Assembly (NCBI GenBank): GCA_964572855.1
Contig: CAZNGF010000002.1
Location: forward strand, 1-64,000
DNA: 64,000 nucleotides
Reading direction: 5' to 3'
Source: CAZNGF01 sp964572855
GTDB lineage: Bacteria > Bipolaricaulota > Bipolaricaulia > RBG-16-55-9 > JAJCYT01
Each line of letters begins with the position of its first letter. Within the stretch, counting starts at the first letter, position 1. A model generated the notes under the pieces. The model was not told the origin of the DNA and ran no database searches. It worked only from the letters and a program-made list of their open reading frames with translations. Of the stretch, positions 1 through 8,827 are shown piece by piece. The position numbers and the translations under genes were made by a program.

Positions 1-41
1 TGATTCCTTACTCTCTCCATAGCGGTTCATTATACCTCCCG

Positions 42-173
42 CTAGTCTAGAGCCTGACAGATTACAAAGGGCAGCGCCAGCAGCGGCAGGTCGAGCGGCG
101 GGGCGTCGTCCAGCGCGTAGGCGGCGGTCACGACCGTGGGGCGCGGCCGGCCGTTGGCGGGGGATTGGGGCAT
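42..173 (-). CDS. small ORF of 43 aa, possibly the 5' remnant of a larger gene
   Basis: An ATG at 171-173 (minus strand) has a good SD (AAGGAGG, spacing about 5) and opens a 43-codon frame ending at a TAG at 42-44. The product is proline- and alanine-rich at the N-terminus with a leucine-rich stretch near residues 27-37. I recognise no family. The strong ribosome site and early stop fit either a real small protein or the start of a broken gene. It diverges from the microcompartment operon. Confidence 0.3.
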   Translation of the reverse strand: MPQSPANGRPRPTVVTAAYALDDAPPLDLPLLALPFVICQALD

Positions 174-246
174 GCGGCCTCCTTGTGCAGCGAGTACATT
201 TTGTCTTCTCAATATCAGATGGGTAATGGGGCTGTCAAACGGTGGG

Positions 247-276
247 TTGCAAACCCGCCTCGTCCGGCTTCATACT
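247..276 (+). promoter_or_regulatory. candidate sigma-70 promoter of the microcompartment operon
   Basis: TTGCAA at 247-252 and CATACT at 271-276 are separated by 18 bases, and lie about 57 bases upstream of the ATG at 333. It is the best match in the leader of the operon. Confidence 0.4.
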
Positions 277-332
277 TACCCGGCGTAGCGAGTGACTGCC
301 AATATTGCCACTTCGCTCGCCGAAAGGACGCA

Positions 333-1754
<1,422 letters not shown>

Positions 1755-1778
1755 CTTGCACTTTGAGGAGGAGCGACC

Positions 1779-2399
1779 TTGGTAGACCTGAGAGCTTACG
1801 TGTTCCTGGACAACCTGCAGCCGCAGTATGCCGCCTTCTTGGGCACGATCGCCCAAGGCTTCCTGCCGATCGCCGGAATGGCCTCGTTGTACGTCGAGAT
1901 CTCCCCTGGCATCGAGATCAACCGCATCACCGACATCGCGCTCAAGTCGACCCACGTGACGCCGGGCATGCAGATCGTCGAGCGGCTCTACGGCATGCTC
2001 GAAATCCACTCCGAGTCGCAGGCCGACGTGCGCCAAGCCGGCAGCGCCATTCTGGAGGCCCTGGAGCTGACCGAGGCCGACCGCTGGAAGCCCAAGATCT
2101 ACTCCCGGCAGGTCATCCGCCACATCGACTCGCACCAGACCCAGCTCATCAACCGCATGCGCCACGGGCAGATGATCATCCCCGGCCAGACGCTGTTCGT
2201 GATGGAGGTTGCGCCCGCGGCCTACGCCGCGCTGGCGGCCAACGAGGCCGAAAAGGCTGCCGAGATCAACGTGCTGGAAGTGCGCGCTTTCGGCAGCTTC
2301 GGCCGCATCTACCTGGGCGGGGAGGAAAAGGACATCGACGTGGGCCACCAGGCGGCCATCAGGGCCATCGAGGAGGTCACCGGCAAGGAAGGCGAGTAA
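1779..2399 (+). CDS. microcompartment shell protein BMC-T (tandem-domain, probable double-stacked type)
   Basis: The TTG start at 1779 is set by GAGGAGGAG at 1764-1772; the next in-frame ATG would remove the first strand. The 206-aa protein has two BMC folds in tandem, so it forms pseudohexameric trimers. Features such as QAAFLGT-like and [13 protein letters not shown] segments, and [15 protein letters not shown] in the second half, resemble the BMC-T proteins that stack as dimers of trimers with gated central pores. That subtype is by resemblance only. It lies 24 bases after rpiB-deoC and would carry larger metabolites or cofactors across the shell. Confidence 0.88.
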   Translation: MVDLRAYVFLDNLQPQYAAFLGTIAQGFLPIAGMASLYVEISPGIEINRITDIALKSTHVTPGMQIVERLYGMLEIHSESQADVRQAGSAILEALELTEADRWKPKIYSRQVIRHIDSHQTQLINRMRHGQMIIPGQTLFVMEVAPAAYAALAANEAEKAAEINVLEVRAFGSFGRIYLGGEEKDIDVGHQAAIRAIEEVTGKEGE

Positions 2400-2460
2400 C
2401 GGGGACAAGTCCGCAAGTCGGATTGGTTGAACGAAACCGAACAATGAAGGAGGCACAACC

Positions 2461-2769
2461 GTGGCAGAAGCGCTCGGAATGATCGAGACCAGAGGCTTTC
2501 CCGCGGCGGTCGAAGCCGCCGACGCGATGGTCAAAGCCGCCAAGGTCGAACTCGTCTCGTACGAGAAGACCGGCGGGGGCTACGTGACCGTGGTGATTCG
2601 GGGCGACGTGGCCGCCGTCAAGGCCGCCTGCGACGCCGGCCGGGCCGGCGCGGCGCGCGTCGGCGAGATCGTGGCCGTGCACGTCATCGCCCGCCCGCAC
2701 CAGAACGTGGACACCGTCCTGCCCCTGGGCCGCGGCGACCAGGCTCAGGCCGGGGCGAAGAAGAAGTAG
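2461..2769 (+). CDS. microcompartment hexamer shell protein BMC-H (PduA/CcmK family)
   Basis: A GTG start at 2461 follows AAGGAGG at spacing 7. The 102-aa protein is a canonical single BMC domain: [24 protein letters not shown] at the N-terminus, split here as ALGMIETRG then FPAAVEAAD, and the VIARPH motif before the C-terminal tail. It forms the hexagonal facets. A short Lys-rich tail (AKKK) ends it. It is the only BMC-H in the window, so the facets are probably built from this protein plus the two BMC-T proteins. Confidence 0.97.
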   Translation: MAEALGMIETRGFPAAVEAADAMVKAAKVELVSYEKTGGGYVTVVIRGDVAAVKAACDAGRAGAARVGEIVAVHVIARPHQNVDTVLPLGRGDQAQAGAKKK

Positions 2770-2771
2770 CC

Positions 2772-3068
2772 ATGCTCCTGGCCAAGGTGGTGGGCACGGT
2801 CGTCTCGACCCGGAAGGAAGCGAGCATGGACGGGCTCAAGTTTCTCCTGCTCCAGCAGGTCGACCTCGACGGACAGCCCAAGGGCGGCTTCGTGGTGGCG
2901 GCCGACGCGGTCGGTGCCGGGGTGGATGAGTACGTGCTCTACGCCACCGGCAGCTCGGCCCGCCAGACCGTCCAAACCGACAAGCGTCCCTGCGACGCCG
3001 TGGTCATGGCCATCGTGGACAACTGGGAGGTCGGCGGCGAGTTCAAGTACAAGAAGGGAAGCGACTAA
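2772..3068 (+). CDS. microcompartment vertex protein BMC-P (EutN/CcmL family), copy 1
   Basis: 98 aa beginning [13 protein letters not shown], the classic EutN/CcmL start, with [11 protein letters not shown] and a C-terminal AIVDNW strand. Such proteins form pentamers that cap shell vertices. The start lies 2 bases after the BMC-H stop, implying translational coupling. First of three BMC-P paralogues here; it differs from the others in a longer charged C-terminal tail ending KKGSD. Confidence 0.95.
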   Translation: MLLAKVVGTVVSTRKEASMDGLKFLLLQQVDLDGQPKGGFVVAADAVGAGVDEYVLYATGSSARQTVQTDKRPCDAVVMAIVDNWEVGGEFKYKKGSD

Positions 3069-3080
3069 AGGAGGCACGAC

Positions 3081-4523
3081 GTGGCCCGCTTGACCGAGCA
3101 ACAGGTGGACCAGATCGCGTCCAAGCTGGCGCGCCTGATGGGGGTGTCGCCAACGCATCCGGGCTCGGCCGGCTCGACGTCCGAGCCCGCCCCGTCCGGC
3201 GTGGGCGTGTTCGGCTCGATCGACGAGGCCGTGCGCGCGGCGCAGGCGGCGCACGAGAAGCTACGCCTGATGGATCTCAAGCGCCGCGGCCAGATCATCG
3301 CCAGCATCCGCACCAAAATGCTGGCCCACGCCGAGGAACTTGCGCGCCGGGCGCACGCCGAGACGGGCCTGGGCCGGGTCGAGGACAAGCTGCTGAAAAA
3401 CCGCCTCGTCACCGAGAAGACCCCCGGCCCCGAGATGCTGCACCCCAGCGCCGTCACCGGCGATCACGGCCTCATGCTGGAGGAGCCCGCGCCTTACGGC
3501 GTCATCGGCGCCATCACGCCCAGCACCAACCCGACCTCGACGGTCATCTGCAACGCCATCGGGATGATCGCCGCCGGCAACGCCGTCGTGTTCAACGTGC
3601 ACCCTTCGGCCAAGGACGTGAGCATCTACAACGTCGAGTTGCTGAATGCAGCCATCGCCGAGGCCGGCGGCCCGGCTCACCTCGTGACGACCGTGGCCCG
3701 GCCCACCATCCAGAGCGCTCAGGACCTGATGAAGCACCCCGGAATTCGCCTCCTGACCGTCACCGGGGGCGCCGAGGTCGTGCGCGTGGCCATGCAGAGC
3801 GGCAAGCGCGCCATCTGCGCCGGGCCCGGCAACCCGCCCGTGGTGGTGGACGAAACCGCAGATCTCGAGCACGCCGCCAAGTGCATCGTGCGCGGCGCAG
3901 GGATGGACAACAACATCATCTGCACCGACGAAAAAACGATCCTGGTCACCGAGGCCGCCGCCGACGGGCTCACGGCCGCGCTGCAGCGCCACCACGCGGT
4001 CGTGCTCAAATCCCACGAGGTCGCCCAGCTCGAGGGCGTGATTTTCAAGGAGAGCCGCGGCAACCGGAAGCCCGCGGTCATGGAACGCACGCTCATCGGC
4101 CAGAACGTCCAAGACATCCTGCACAAGATCGGGATGCGCGTGGACGAGAAAGTCCGCCTGGCCGTCGCGCCCGTGCCCGAGGGGCATCCCCTGGTCTGGT
4201 CGGAGCAGATGATGCCCGTGATCCCCTTGGTACGCATGCGAAACGTGAATCAGGCCATCGACTTGGCGCAGGAGTCCGAGCACGGCTTCCGCCACACCGC
4301 CGTCATGCACTCCAAAAACCTTGACAACCTTGATCGCATGGCCCGCGTGATGAACTGCAGCATCTTCGTCAAGAACGGCCCGTCGCTGGCGGGACTGGGC
4401 TACGGCGGCGAGGGGCACTGCTCGTTCACGATCGCCAGCCCCACAGGCGAGGGGCTCACCGACCCGCGCAGCTTCTCGCGCGAGCGGCGCTGCGTGCTGG
4501 TGGACCACTTCAGGATCGTCTAA
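3081..4523 (+). CDS. CoA-acylating aldehyde dehydrogenase of the microcompartment (PduP/EutE family)
   Basis: GTG start at 3081 with SD AAAGGAGG. The 480-aa enzyme would oxidise acetaldehyde to acetyl-CoA with NAD+. Residues 1-20 form an amphipathic helix typical of encapsulation peptides, followed by a Gly/Ser/Pro linker to about residue 40. The catalytic Cys is Cys281 in DNNIICTDEKT; TPSTNPTSTVICNA marks the nucleotide-binding region and the C-terminal LGYGGEGH segment fits the PduP/EutE group. The end overlaps the next start (TAATG). No phosphotransacylase or alcohol dehydrogenase is encoded nearby, so CoA and NAD recycling must come from elsewhere. Confidence 0.94.
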   Translation: MARLTEQQVDQIASKLARLMGVSPTHPGSAGSTSEPAPSGVGVFGSIDEAVRAAQAAHEKLRLMDLKRRGQIIASIRTKMLAHAEELARRAHAETGLGRVEDKLLKNRLVTEKTPGPEMLHPSAVTGDHGLMLEEPAPYGVIGAITPSTNPTSTVICNAIGMIAAGNAVVFNVHPSAKDVSIYNVELLNAAIAEAGGPAHLVTTVARPTIQSAQDLMKHPGIRLLTVTGGAEVVRVAMQSGKRAICAGPGNPPVVVDETADLEHAAKCIVRGAGMDNNIICTDEKTILVTEAAADGLTAALQRHHAVVLKSHEVAQLEGVIFKESRGNRKPAVMERTLIGQNVQDILHKIGMRVDEKVRLAVAPVPEGHPLVWSEQMMPVIPLVRMRNVNQAIDLAQESEHGFRHTAVMHSKNLDNLDRMARVMNCSIFVKNGPSLAGLGYGGEGHCSFTIASPTGEGLTDPRSFSRERRCVLVDHFRIV

Positions 4524-5131
4524 TGGAACGCTACCCGGCCCTGGCGCTCATCGAGTTTACCAGCGTGCCCGTCGGCATCCGCGCCGGGGATGCCATGGTC
4601 AAGCGTGCGCCCGTGGCCGTGCTCAGAACCGGCACGGTCCACAACGGGAAATACCTCGTGCTGGTCGGGGGCAGCGTGGCCTCGGTCGAGGAGGCTTTCG
4701 ACGAGGGACTCCACGTCGGCGCGGACTGGATCATCGACCGCGTGTTCCTGCCCGACGTACACGACCAGGTCCACGACGCTGCGCTCGGGGAACGTCAGAC
4801 GTGCGCCGCCGACGCGCTGGGGATTATCGAGACGGCCACCGTCGCCTCCGTGCTGCGCTCGGCGGACGCCGGCGTCAAGGGCGCCGAGGTCGGGATCGTC
4901 GAGATCCGTCTGGCCAACGACCTGGGCGGACACGCGCTGGCGCTGTTCGCCGGCAAACTCGAGGACGTGGAGGCCGCCGTCGAGATCGCGCGGGGATCGA
5001 GCACCGACGCCCGCTTCTGGCTCAGCGACGCGGTTCTGCCGAACCTACACGCTTCGATGGCCGACCAAATCGACCGCACGACCGTGTTTGCCCACGCCAC
5101 GCTCGACCACCTGGAAGGCGGGGAGGCCTAG
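4523..5131 (+). CDS. microcompartment shell protein BMC-T (single-stacked, PduT-like)
   Basis: 202 aa with two clear BMC domains (residues about 5-90 and 95-185; ALGIIETATVASVLRSAD opens the second). ATG at 4523 overlaps the aldehyde dehydrogenase stop. The loop that carries an Fe-S Cys in PduT is VHNGKY here, with no Cys, so an Fe-S pore is unlikely. Next gene starts directly after its stop. Confidence 0.9.
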   Translation: MERYPALALIEFTSVPVGIRAGDAMVKRAPVAVLRTGTVHNGKYLVLVGGSVASVEEAFDEGLHVGADWIIDRVFLPDVHDQVHDAALGERQTCAADALGIIETATVASVLRSADAGVKGAEVGIVEIRLANDLGGHALALFAGKLEDVEAAVEIARGSSTDARFWLSDAVLPNLHASMADQIDRTTVFAHATLDHLEGGEA

Positions 5132-5413
5132 ATGCTCCTGGGCAAGGTCATCGGCACGCTCACGCCGTGTGTCGTCTACCAAGGTCTGGAGGGCGTGCCT
5201 ATGTTGCTGCTCCAGCCGCTCGACAAGGCACAAAACCCGAACGGCGCTCCAATCGTCGCCGCCGACCCCACGCGCATGTGTGGGCCCGGCGAGCTGATCT
5301 ACTACGAGAAATCCCGCGAGGCCGCGCTGGCCTGCGACCCGTGGTTCGTCCCCGTGGACGACGCGGTCATCGGCATCGTGGACGGGGTCCATCTCGACGG
5401 GAGCGCGACATGA
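5132..5413 (+). CDS. microcompartment vertex protein BMC-P (EutN/CcmL family), copy 2
   Basis: 93 aa starting MLLGKVIGTLTP, with LLQPLDKAQ, IVAADPTRMCGPGE and GIVDGVHLD. The ATG abuts the preceding TAG. It has a Cys in the central loop and lacks the GSSARQ-like segment of the other two copies, so it is the most divergent pentamer of the three. Its TGA overlaps the next ATG. Confidence 0.94.
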   Translation: MLLGKVIGTLTPCVVYQGLEGVPMLLLQPLDKAQNPNGAPIVAADPTRMCGPGELIYYEKSREAALACDPWFVPVDDAVIGIVDGVHLDGSAT

Positions 5414-5679
5414 TCTTGGGCCGAGTTTGCGGGACGATCCACTCCACCATTAACCACCCGTTCTACGAGGGCAAGCGCCTGCTCGTGGTCGCGTACCTCA
5501 CGCCGGACGGAACCCCCACCGACAAATACGTCATCGCCGTCGACGCCGTGGACGCCGGCGCCGGCGAGACCGTCCTGGTCATCGACGAGGGCAACTCCGC
5601 ACGCCAGGTCGTGGACGATTCCCAAGCGCCGCTGCGCTCGATCGTCGTCGGGATCGTGGACGACGTTGCCCTGCGGTGA
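5410..5679 (+). CDS. microcompartment vertex protein BMC-P (EutN/CcmL family), copy 3
   Basis: 89 aa starting MILGRVCGTIHSTINHP; VAVDAVDAGAGETVLVIDEGN and GNSARQVV are diagnostic for EutN/CcmL. ATGA overlap with copy 2. Last gene of the shell operon. Three different pentamers in one small operon suggest specialised vertices or mixed pentamers, as in other BMC loci with several BMC-P genes. Confidence 0.95.
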   Translation: MILGRVCGTIHSTINHPFYEGKRLLVVAYLTPDGTPTDKYVIAVDAVDAGAGETVLVIDEGNSARQVVDDSQAPLRSIVVGIVDDVALR

Positions 5680-5983
5680 GCTGCTGAGTTGGTCGTTTCC
5701 TCACACGGGCCAGCCCGATTATGAGCCAGGTTATGGGTCGATTTCATCATGGAAAAGCGAAATCGTGACGCTGGCGGCGCTTTGCTGGGGATTGTCGGGC
5801 GGGATCGGCGGTACGGTGGCTGGGACGCGTTTGTGGTTTCATTCTGCCGGGGTGTGATCGGACTGCTGATCGTCCTCGTCTGGAAATTTTGGGTATGGGA
5901 CTGATAGTAGTCACGGTGACCACGCTGAGCGTATTTTCGAGTTAGAGCGTCCAACAAAACCCCGGGACAGGGGCAGGAAGGGC
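5680..5983. other. intergenic stretch with one weak 51-codon ORF
   Basis: Between the convergent shell operon and fabF. On the plus strand an ATG at 5749 opens a 51-codon frame (to 5904) with a basic N-terminus and a hydrophobic C-terminal segment, but no SD precedes it. On the minus strand just beyond fabF is a short GC hairpin (CCCC/GGGG) followed by TTTTGTT, a weak terminator. Nothing else is recognisable. Confidence 0.3.
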
Positions 5984-7216
5984 TTAAAGCTTGCGCAACG
6001 CCAACGTGGCGTTGTGGCCACCGAAGCCAAAGGCGTTGGAGAGGACGAGCTTGACCCCGGCCGCGCGCGGCTCGTTGGGGACGACGTCCAGGTCGCACTC
6101 GGGGTCGGGCGTCCTGTAGTTGATCGTTGGGGGCAAGAGCCCCTCGGAAAGCGCCATGAGCGCGGCGGCGGCCTCGACGGCGCCAGCGGCGCCCAAGAGA
6201 TGTCCGATCTGCGACTTGGTCGAGCTCGTCGGCGGCGGGGACGGGAACACCCCGCGAATGGCCTGCGTCTCGGTCTTGTCGTTGAGCGCCGTGGCCGTGC
6301 CGTGCGCGTTGATGTAGCCCACCTCGTCGGGCGCGGCGCCGGCCCGCTCGACCGCCATGCGCATGGACCGCTGCGCGCCCTCGCCGCCGGGGGCGGGCTC
6401 GGTGATGTGGTGCGCGTCGCAGCTCTGCCCGAAGCCGGCCAGCTCGGCGTAGGCGTGCGCGTCGCGCTTGGCGGCGTGGGCCTCGCTCTCCAGGATCACG
6501 AGACCGGCGCCCTCCCCGAGCACGAAGCCGTCCCGCTCGGCGTCGAAGGGGCGGGAGGCCCTTTCGGGATGGTCGTTGTTGCGCGAGAGCGCCTTGATCT
6601 GGTCGAAGCCCGCATACGTAAGCGGCCACATGGCCGCCTCGGACCCGCCCGCGATCACGACGTCGGCGTAGCCCAGCTTGATCATGTCGGCCGCGACGCC
6701 GATGGCGTGCGCCGAGCTAGCGCAGGCCGAGACCGTCCCGAAGTTCGGCCCGCGCGCCCCGCACGCGAGCGCGATCTCCGCCGGCACGGCGTTGGGCATG
6801 AACTTCGTGATGAAAAACGGGCTCACGCGGCGCGGGCCGCTCTCAAGCAACGACAGGTGGTTCTCGATGATGGCCTCGACCGCGCCGATGCCCGTGCCGA
6901 TCACGACGCCAAGCCGCTCCTTGTCGAGGGCGTTTGGGTCGAGTCCGGCGTCGTCAAGCGCCCAACGCAACGCGCCCAGCGCGAACAACGTGGCCCGTCC
7001 CAGCCGGCGCACGCGCCGCTTGTCGGCGTAATCGCGCGGGTCGAAATCCGCTACCCGCGCGCCGATCTTGCACTGCACGCCGTCGAGCTCGATCGAATCG
7101 TCCACCCGACCTACGCCCGAGCGGCCCGCCTTTAACCCATCCCAGAAGGCGGCTTTCCCGGAGCCAATAGGTGTGATGAGCCCGAGCCCGGTGACCAACA
7201 CGCGGCCTTCGTTCAT
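5984..7216 (-). CDS. fabF: beta-ketoacyl-ACP synthase II
   Basis: 410 aa thiolase-fold condensing enzyme extending acyl-ACP with malonyl-ACP in fatty acid synthesis. Catalytic triad visible: Cys165 in VSACASSAH, His305 in NAHGTAT and His339 in KSQIGHLLGAAG with Lys334. Length is normal. Its ATG overlaps the stop of the upstream atpC (ATGA), an unusual pairing because fabF normally sits with acpP/fabG. Confidence 0.96.
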   Translation of the reverse strand: MNEGRVLVTGLGLITPIGSGKAAFWDGLKAGRSGVGRVDDSIELDGVQCKIGARVADFDPRDYADKRRVRRLGRATLFALGALRWALDDAGLDPNALDKERLGVVIGTGIGAVEAIIENHLSLLESGPRRVSPFFITKFMPNAVPAEIALACGARGPNFGTVSACASSAHAIGVAADMIKLGYADVVIAGGSEAAMWPLTYAGFDQIKALSRNNDHPERASRPFDAERDGFVLGEGAGLVILESEAHAAKRDAHAYAELAGFGQSCDAHHITEPAPGGEGAQRSMRMAVERAGAAPDEVGYINAHGTATALNDKTETQAIRGVFPSPPPTSSTKSQIGHLLGAAGAVEAAAALMALSEGLLPPTINYRTPDPECDLDVVPNEPRAAGVKLVLSNAFGFGGHNATLALRKL

Positions 7217-7602
7217 TCAGCGACCTCGAGTTGGGCCTCGACGACGTCGAGCTCCCGCAGCAGCGCCGCCTTCTCCTCGGGGTCCTTGGCGCGGCTCAGC
7301 TCGCTGCGCAGTTCCTCCTGGCGCGCCTGTGCCGCCTTGCGGTCGATCGAGTCGGACAGGTCCGCGTGCTCCACGAGCACGGTCACGGCCTCCGGCGTGA
7401 CCTGCAGCATCCCGCCGTAAACCGCGAAGCGGTGCTCCTCACCCTTGATCTTGACGACGAGCGGTGCGACCTTGAGCGGGGAGACCAGGGCGATGTGGTC
7501 CGGGAGAATGCCCAATTCCCCCTCCACGCCCTGCGCGTTGACCTGATCCACGTCGGCCTCGTACAGTTTCCCTTCCGGCGTGACCAACGAAAATTTCATC
7601 AT
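7213..7602 (-). CDS. atpC: F-type ATP synthase epsilon subunit
   Basis: 129 aa. N-terminal beta-sandwich (LVTPEGKLYEADVDQV, GELGILPDHIALVSPL, FAVYGGMLQV) and a C-terminal helical hairpin rich in Glu/Arg/Ala. It inhibits and couples F1. Start ATG at 7600-7602 follows GAGGTGG; a second ATG is adjacent. No other atp gene is next to it: upstream is an unrelated small gene, downstream is fabF. Confidence 0.93.
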   Translation of the reverse strand: MMKFSLVTPEGKLYEADVDQVNAQGVEGELGILPDHIALVSPLKVAPLVVKIKGEEHRFAVYGGMLQVTPEAVTVLVEHADLSDSIDRKAAQARQEELRSELSRAKDPEEKAALLRELDVVEAQLEVAE

Positions 7603-7696
7603 CGTGTTACCACCTCGTCGCTGATGGGGTATGATATCTCATGGATTTGAGGGGATCAAGCCGGACACCGAATGGTCCCAAAATCCGCGAAATCGC

Positions 7697-7725
7697 TTGA
7701 CACTTAGCCATTTCCGCCCTATAAT
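7697..7725 (+). promoter_or_regulatory. near-perfect sigma-70 promoter
   Basis: TTGACA at 7697-7702 and TATAAT at 7720-7725 with a 17-base spacer: both hexamers match consensus exactly. It is the strongest promoter seen in the window and drives the 31-residue peptide gene at 7783. Confidence 0.85.
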
Positions 7726-7782
7726 CCAGCCGCAAGACGTCTTGAGTCCCGCTTCGCAAGCGGCGGAGGAGGTGAGGGTTTC

Positions 7783-7878
7783 ATGCCGGATCTGCTGACT
7801 TCCATTGGCAATCTGTTGATCGCCGTGGGCATCGCCGTCCTGTTGATGCGCCTGGGTGCCTACTTCGAGAACATGTAG
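7783..7878 (+). CDS. 31-residue single-pass membrane peptide
   Basis: The ATG at 7783 is preceded by GGAGGAGGTGAG, a very strong SD, and a consensus promoter 58 bases upstream. The peptide begins MPDLLTSIGNLLIAVGIAVL and continues with LMRLGAYFENM; residues 4-22 form one hydrophobic helix. A terminator follows. Small size, strong expression signals and one transmembrane helix resemble single-helix accessory subunits or stress peptides, but no family is recognised. Confidence 0.6.
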   Translation: MPDLLTSIGNLLIAVGIAVLLMRLGAYFENM

Positions 7879-7938
7879 CCCACCGGGCCGCGTGCCCTCA
7901 GCGCGGCCCCCGACCCCGGACAACCCATCGGCCACGCA

Positions 7939-7974
7939 CGCAGGCTTTTCGGAGCCTGCGCTTGTTATTTCTTC
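7939..7974 (+). terminator. intrinsic terminator of the small membrane-peptide gene
   Basis: Perfect 8-bp stem CGCAGGCT / AGCCTGCG (7939-7946 with 7953-7960), 6-base loop, then T-rich CTTGTTATTTCTT. A second GC-rich hairpin (GGGCCGCG / CGCGGCCC) lies between the stop codon and this stem. The T-tract runs into the 3' end of convergent recO. Confidence 0.7.
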
Positions 7975-8705
7975 GTTTGCGTTCCACGCCCTCTCGCGGC
8001 GGTCGCCCGCACGTGGTACGACGTGAACTGCTCCAACAGCCGCGCCCCGCCCGCTGCGTCCCCGGCGCTCAGCCGCAGCCGCCCCAGCGTTTCCCACGAC
8101 ATCGTCCGCATCGCGTTGAGGCTGTGTGCTAACCCGGTCCCCAGCGCCAAGTCGTTCGTACCCCGGCAACGCCGACACAGCACCCCGCCCCGTTCCAGCG
8201 AGAACCCGCTCACCTCGCCCTTGCGGCCGCACCGGACGCACCCGTCCAGCCGCGGAGCCACGCCGAAGTTGTCCAGCAGCCTGAGTTTGAAAGCCAGCTC
8301 GTAGAGCGTGACGGGCGCGAGCGTGTCCTCGTTCAAGGCGTGCAGGAGCGCGAGAAAGAGGCGGTAGGCCGATGGGTCGGCCTGTCCCTCCTCGCTCAGC
8401 AGCCCCAGCAGCCGGGCCGACCCCATCGCGCTCGTGAGCCGGTCGTAGTCGGCCTTCAACGCCGGGAAGTGCTCGACCAGCGTGGCCTCGCGCAGGGGCC
8501 GGATGCGGTTCGAGTGCAGGAAGACGAACTCGCTCAGGCAGAGGAGGTCGATCTCGGGCCCGAACCGGCTCCGTGCACCCCGAGCGCTCTTGACGAACAG
8601 CGGGAGTTTGCCGTGCTCGGCGGTGAACACCGACAGGATGAGGTGCCGATCCTGAAAGGGGACCGCGCGCAGGATCACGCCCTCGTCGCTCAGCAGTTGG
8701 CTCAC
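7965..8705 (-). CDS. recO: DNA repair protein RecO
   Basis: 246 aa from a GTG at 8703-8705. N-terminal OB fold (SDEGVILRAVPFQDRHLIL) and a C-terminal helical domain with a zinc site CVRC...CRRC. RecO loads RecA through RecR in recombinational repair. The GTG overlaps the stop of a 21-codon leader frame (GTGA), which supports this start. An in-frame ATG at 8757-8759 would add 18 residues but has no well-spaced SD. The N-terminal Arg-rich extension of that longer form has no RecO similarity. Confidence 0.88.
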   Translation of the reverse strand: MSQLLSDEGVILRAVPFQDRHLILSVFTAEHGKLPLFVKSARGARSRFGPEIDLLCLSEFVFLHSNRIRPLREATLVEHFPALKADYDRLTSAMGSARLLGLLSEEGQADPSAYRLFLALLHALNEDTLAPVTLYELAFKLRLLDNFGVAPRLDGCVRCGRKGEVSGFSLERGGVLCRRCRGTNDLALGTGLAHSLNAMRTMSWETLGRLRLSAGDAAGGARLLEQFTSYHVRATAARGRGTQTKK

Positions 8706-8767
8706 GTCGGGTTTCCGTCCGCGGTCGGACCTGCGACGGACCGGGAAGGCGAAACGCATCGTTCCAT
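8702..8767 (-). CDS. 21-codon leader ORF coupled to recO
   Basis: AAAGGAG lies 4-5 bases before an ATG at 8765-8767; the 21-codon frame ends at TGA 8702-8704, which overlaps the recO GTG start. recO itself lacks a good SD, so the leader probably delivers ribosomes to recO. The peptide sequence shows no recognisable function. Confidence 0.4.
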   Translation of the reverse strand: MERCVSPSRSVAGPTADGNPT

Positions 8768-8783
8768 GGGGCTCCTTTGGGAG

Positions 8784-8817
8784 TGAAACGCCCCGCCCCC
8801 TGAGAGGAGGCGGGGCG
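8784..8817 (-). terminator. hairpin after pntB
   Basis: 9-bp GC stem CGCCCCGCC / GGCGGGGCG (8789-8797 with 8809-8817) just past the pntB stop; on the minus strand it is followed by TTTCA, so it is a weak T-tract terminator or an mRNA-stabilising hairpin. Confidence 0.5.
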
Positions 8818-8827
8818 TCGTGCGCGT

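Noticed and set aside
5749..5904. 51-codon ORF with one hydrophobic segment after the shell operon
   Set aside because: No ribosome site, no conservation evidence and poor codon bias; listed only as intergenic content.
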